7,538 bases of DNA from contig RFKS01000207.1 in NCBI GenBank assembly GCA_003694205.1, positions 1-7,538 of the forward strand. Reading direction: 5' to 3'. Both the position numbers and the translations under genes were made by a program. Below the pieces are notes generated by a model. The model searched no databases. It was not told the DNA's origin and was given only the letters and a program-made list of their open reading frames with translations. Source of the stretch: Alphaproteobacteria bacterium (GTDB taxonomy: Bacteria; Pseudomonadota; Alphaproteobacteria; Sphingomonadales; Rhodothalassiaceae). The stretch's first letter is position 1. Each line of letters starts with the position of its first letter. This document shows positions 6,370-7,538 of this stretch, in pieces.

Positions 6370-6891
6370 CTAAAGCGAATCCGTCGTGCGGCGGTCGCGC
6401 CGCTCGAGCGTTAGGAAGGCATAGGCCGGCCGGCCATCCTGCGCCGGATGTTCCTCGCGTGTGACCTCCGACCAGACCGCACGGTCGATTTCCGGGAATC
6501 GGGTATCGCCCGCGGGGTGACACCGGATGCGCGTGAGATAGATGCGATCGGCCAAAGGCAGGGCGAGGGCATAGATTTCGGCGCCACCGATGATCATAAT
6601 TTCGGGTGCGTCGGCCGCACGCGCGAGCGCTTCATCGAACGAATGTGCGATCTCGACCCCATTACGGGCCCAATGCCGCTGCCGGGTCACGACGATGTTC
6701 CTGCGACCGGGAAGTGGCCGCCCGATCGATTCGAAGGTCCTGCGTCCCATGATGACCGGCTTGCCCATGGTCAGAGTCTTGAAATGCCTGAGGTCCTCGG
6801 GCAGATGCCAGGGCAGGCGGCCATGGTCGCCAATGACGCCGTTCTCGGCGACGGCGACGACGATCGAGAGGCGGGGACGGGTCTTGCGCAT
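6370..6891 (-). CDS. folA: Dihydrofolate reductase
   Basis: This encodes dihydrofolate reductase, which reduces dihydrofolate to tetrahydrofolate with NADPH in the cytoplasm and is the target of trimethoprim. The 173-residue protein has the full signature: LSIVVAVAENGVIG (8-21), the active-site segment LPWHLPEDLRHFK (26-38) with the substrate-binding acid at D33 (equivalent to E. coli D27), GKPVIMGRRTFESIGRPLPG (43-62) for NADPH binding, and IIGGAEIY (100-107). The C-terminal GDTRFPEID (128-136) matches the usual GDTxFP. The start is set by homology to ATG 6891; the frame runs on to a TTG at 6960, but that extension is unlike any DHFR. No good Shine-Dalgarno precedes ATG 6891 (nearest GAAGG about 16 nt away). 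thyA, a frequent neighbour, is not next to it. It probably leads a short unit with the ATP-grasp gene. Confidence 0.97.
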   Translation of the reverse strand: MRKTRPRLSIVVAVAENGVIGDHGRLPWHLPEDLRHFKTLTMGKPVIMGRRTFESIGRPLPGRRNIVVTRQRHWARNGVEIAHSFDEALARAADAPEIMIIGGAEIYALALPLADRIYLTRIRCHPAGDTRFPEIDRAVWSEVTREEHPAQDGRPAYAFLTLERRDRRTTDSL

Positions 6892-6965
6892 CGGTCGAAA
6901 GCGGTCGCCTTCGCAGGAGGGGATCGCTTCCTGTCTAGCGACGCGACGGGCGCAGCGCAAATCGC

Positions 6966-7538
6966 TCAGGCCAGACGGACGGAGCGCCCCGCGCCCTGGG
7001 CATCCGATTGGCCGATGTCTTCCACAAAGGCCTCGTCGACCTCGACCGACTCGACAGCGACGTCGAGATCGGCCACCTCGGTGCGATTGCGGCCGTCGCG
7101 CTTGGCGCGATAGAGCGCCTCATCGGCGCGATGCACGAAGTGCTCGAGCGCCTCTCCGGGGCAATAGGTAGCGATGCCGAAGGAGGCCGTAACCGTGCCG
7201 TAGGTCTCGCCCGTCGAGCGATGCCGGACGATGCTGGACGCAAGCGCCGAGCGGATGCGCTCGGCGACGATCGCTGCATCCTCGAGCGGCGTGTCGGGCA
7301 GAAGGGCGACAAACTCCTCGCCGCCATAGCGCGCCGGCAGATCCTTTTCGCGCACCCGGTTGCGCAGCTTGCCGGCGACGAGCTTGAGCACCTCGTCACC
7401 GATCCGGTGGCCGTGGCGGTCGTTGAAGTCCTTGAAGTGATCAACGTCGAGGAAAACGAGCGACAGGGGCCGACCGGTCTCCGCTGCGGCCTGCGCCTCG
7501 AGCTGCAGCCGGCGCTCGAATTCACGTCGGTTGACGAG
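6966..7538 (-). CDS. GGDEF diguanylate cyclase, C-terminal part
   Basis: The 190 visible residues form an almost complete GGDEF domain, which makes cyclic di-GMP from two GTP. The gene runs off the right edge, so its N-terminal sensor or receiver domain is unseen. Numbering from the edge, LVNRREFE is the usual start of the domain. LDVDHFKDFNDRHGH (30-44) carries the metal-binding acids D31 and D33. GGEEF at 72-76 is an intact catalytic signature. RxxD (REKD, 63-66) lies exactly five residues before it and forms the inhibitory I-site, so the enzyme should be active and feedback-inhibited by its product. ADEALYRAKRDGRNR follows, then an acidic tail of about 35 residues (ADLDVAVESVEVDEAF and onward) of no known function. 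A GTG at 7391 is internal and not the start. The folA start is 74 nt downstream on the same strand. Confidence 0.93.
   Translation of the reverse strand, partial: LVNRREFERRLQLEAQAAAETGRPLSLVFLDVDHFKDFNDRHGHRIGDEVLKLVAGKLRNRVREKDLPARYGGEEFVALLPDTPLEDAAIVAERIRSALASSIVRHRSTGETYGTVTASFGIATYCPGEALEHFVHRADEALYRAKRDGRNRTEVADLDVAVESVEVDEAFVEDIGQSDAQGAGRSVRLA

Noticed and set aside
6892..6965. Possible promoter or terminator between the GGDEF gene and folA
   Set aside because: I found no convincing -35/-10 pair and no hairpin with a T tract, so I cannot say whether folA is co-transcribed with the upstream gene.

Overview
The window is about 7.5 kb of GC-rich chromosome, most likely from an alphaproteobacterium. 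This rests on the ribosomal protein S4 sequence (N-terminal [15 protein letters not shown]-terminal [12 protein letters not shown]), on rpsD standing alone rather than in an rpoA operon, on a CTAGGTGG-type -10 element, and on an FNR/FixK-type box. Genus cannot be assigned. It looks like core chromosome. I see no transposase, phage gene, CRISPR array, tRNA or rRNA.

Layout, left to right. An AT-rich patch (1-36) precedes a GNAT acetyltransferase gene (37-552, minus). Next is rpsD (740-1351, minus) with a hairpin terminator. A 279-bp divergent intergenic region separates rpsD from a two-CBS-domain protein gene (1631-2047, plus) and is the most information-rich non-coding part of the window. It holds a perfect FNR/FixK box, a probable rpsD promoter whose -35 lies inside a perfect 8-bp inverted repeat, and two hairpins in the rpsD leader. 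The CBS gene ends at a good intrinsic terminator and faces a minus-strand pair: a saccharopine/lysine-dehydrogenase-like oxidoreductase (3934-5061) followed 10 nt later by a thiamine-diphosphate enzyme of the acetolactate synthase type (2259-3923). Upstream of these on the minus strand are a sugar-transfer-type ATP-grasp gene (5187-6353), folA (6370-6891), and the 3' end of a GGDEF diguanylate cyclase gene (6966 to the right edge).

How the genes may work together. The dehydrogenase and thiamine-diphosphate enzyme are very probably one transcription unit and may act in one amino-acid or 2-oxo-acid pathway; the substrate cannot be read from sequence. folA and the ATP-grasp gene are 16 nt apart with the second ribosome-binding site over the folA stop codon, so they are probably co-transcribed, though no shared pathway is evident. 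The CBS protein is probably part of a low-oxygen response. I did not find a clearly new multi-gene system. The points most worth a second look are the rpsD/CBS control region and the dehydrogenase/thiamine-diphosphate pair.
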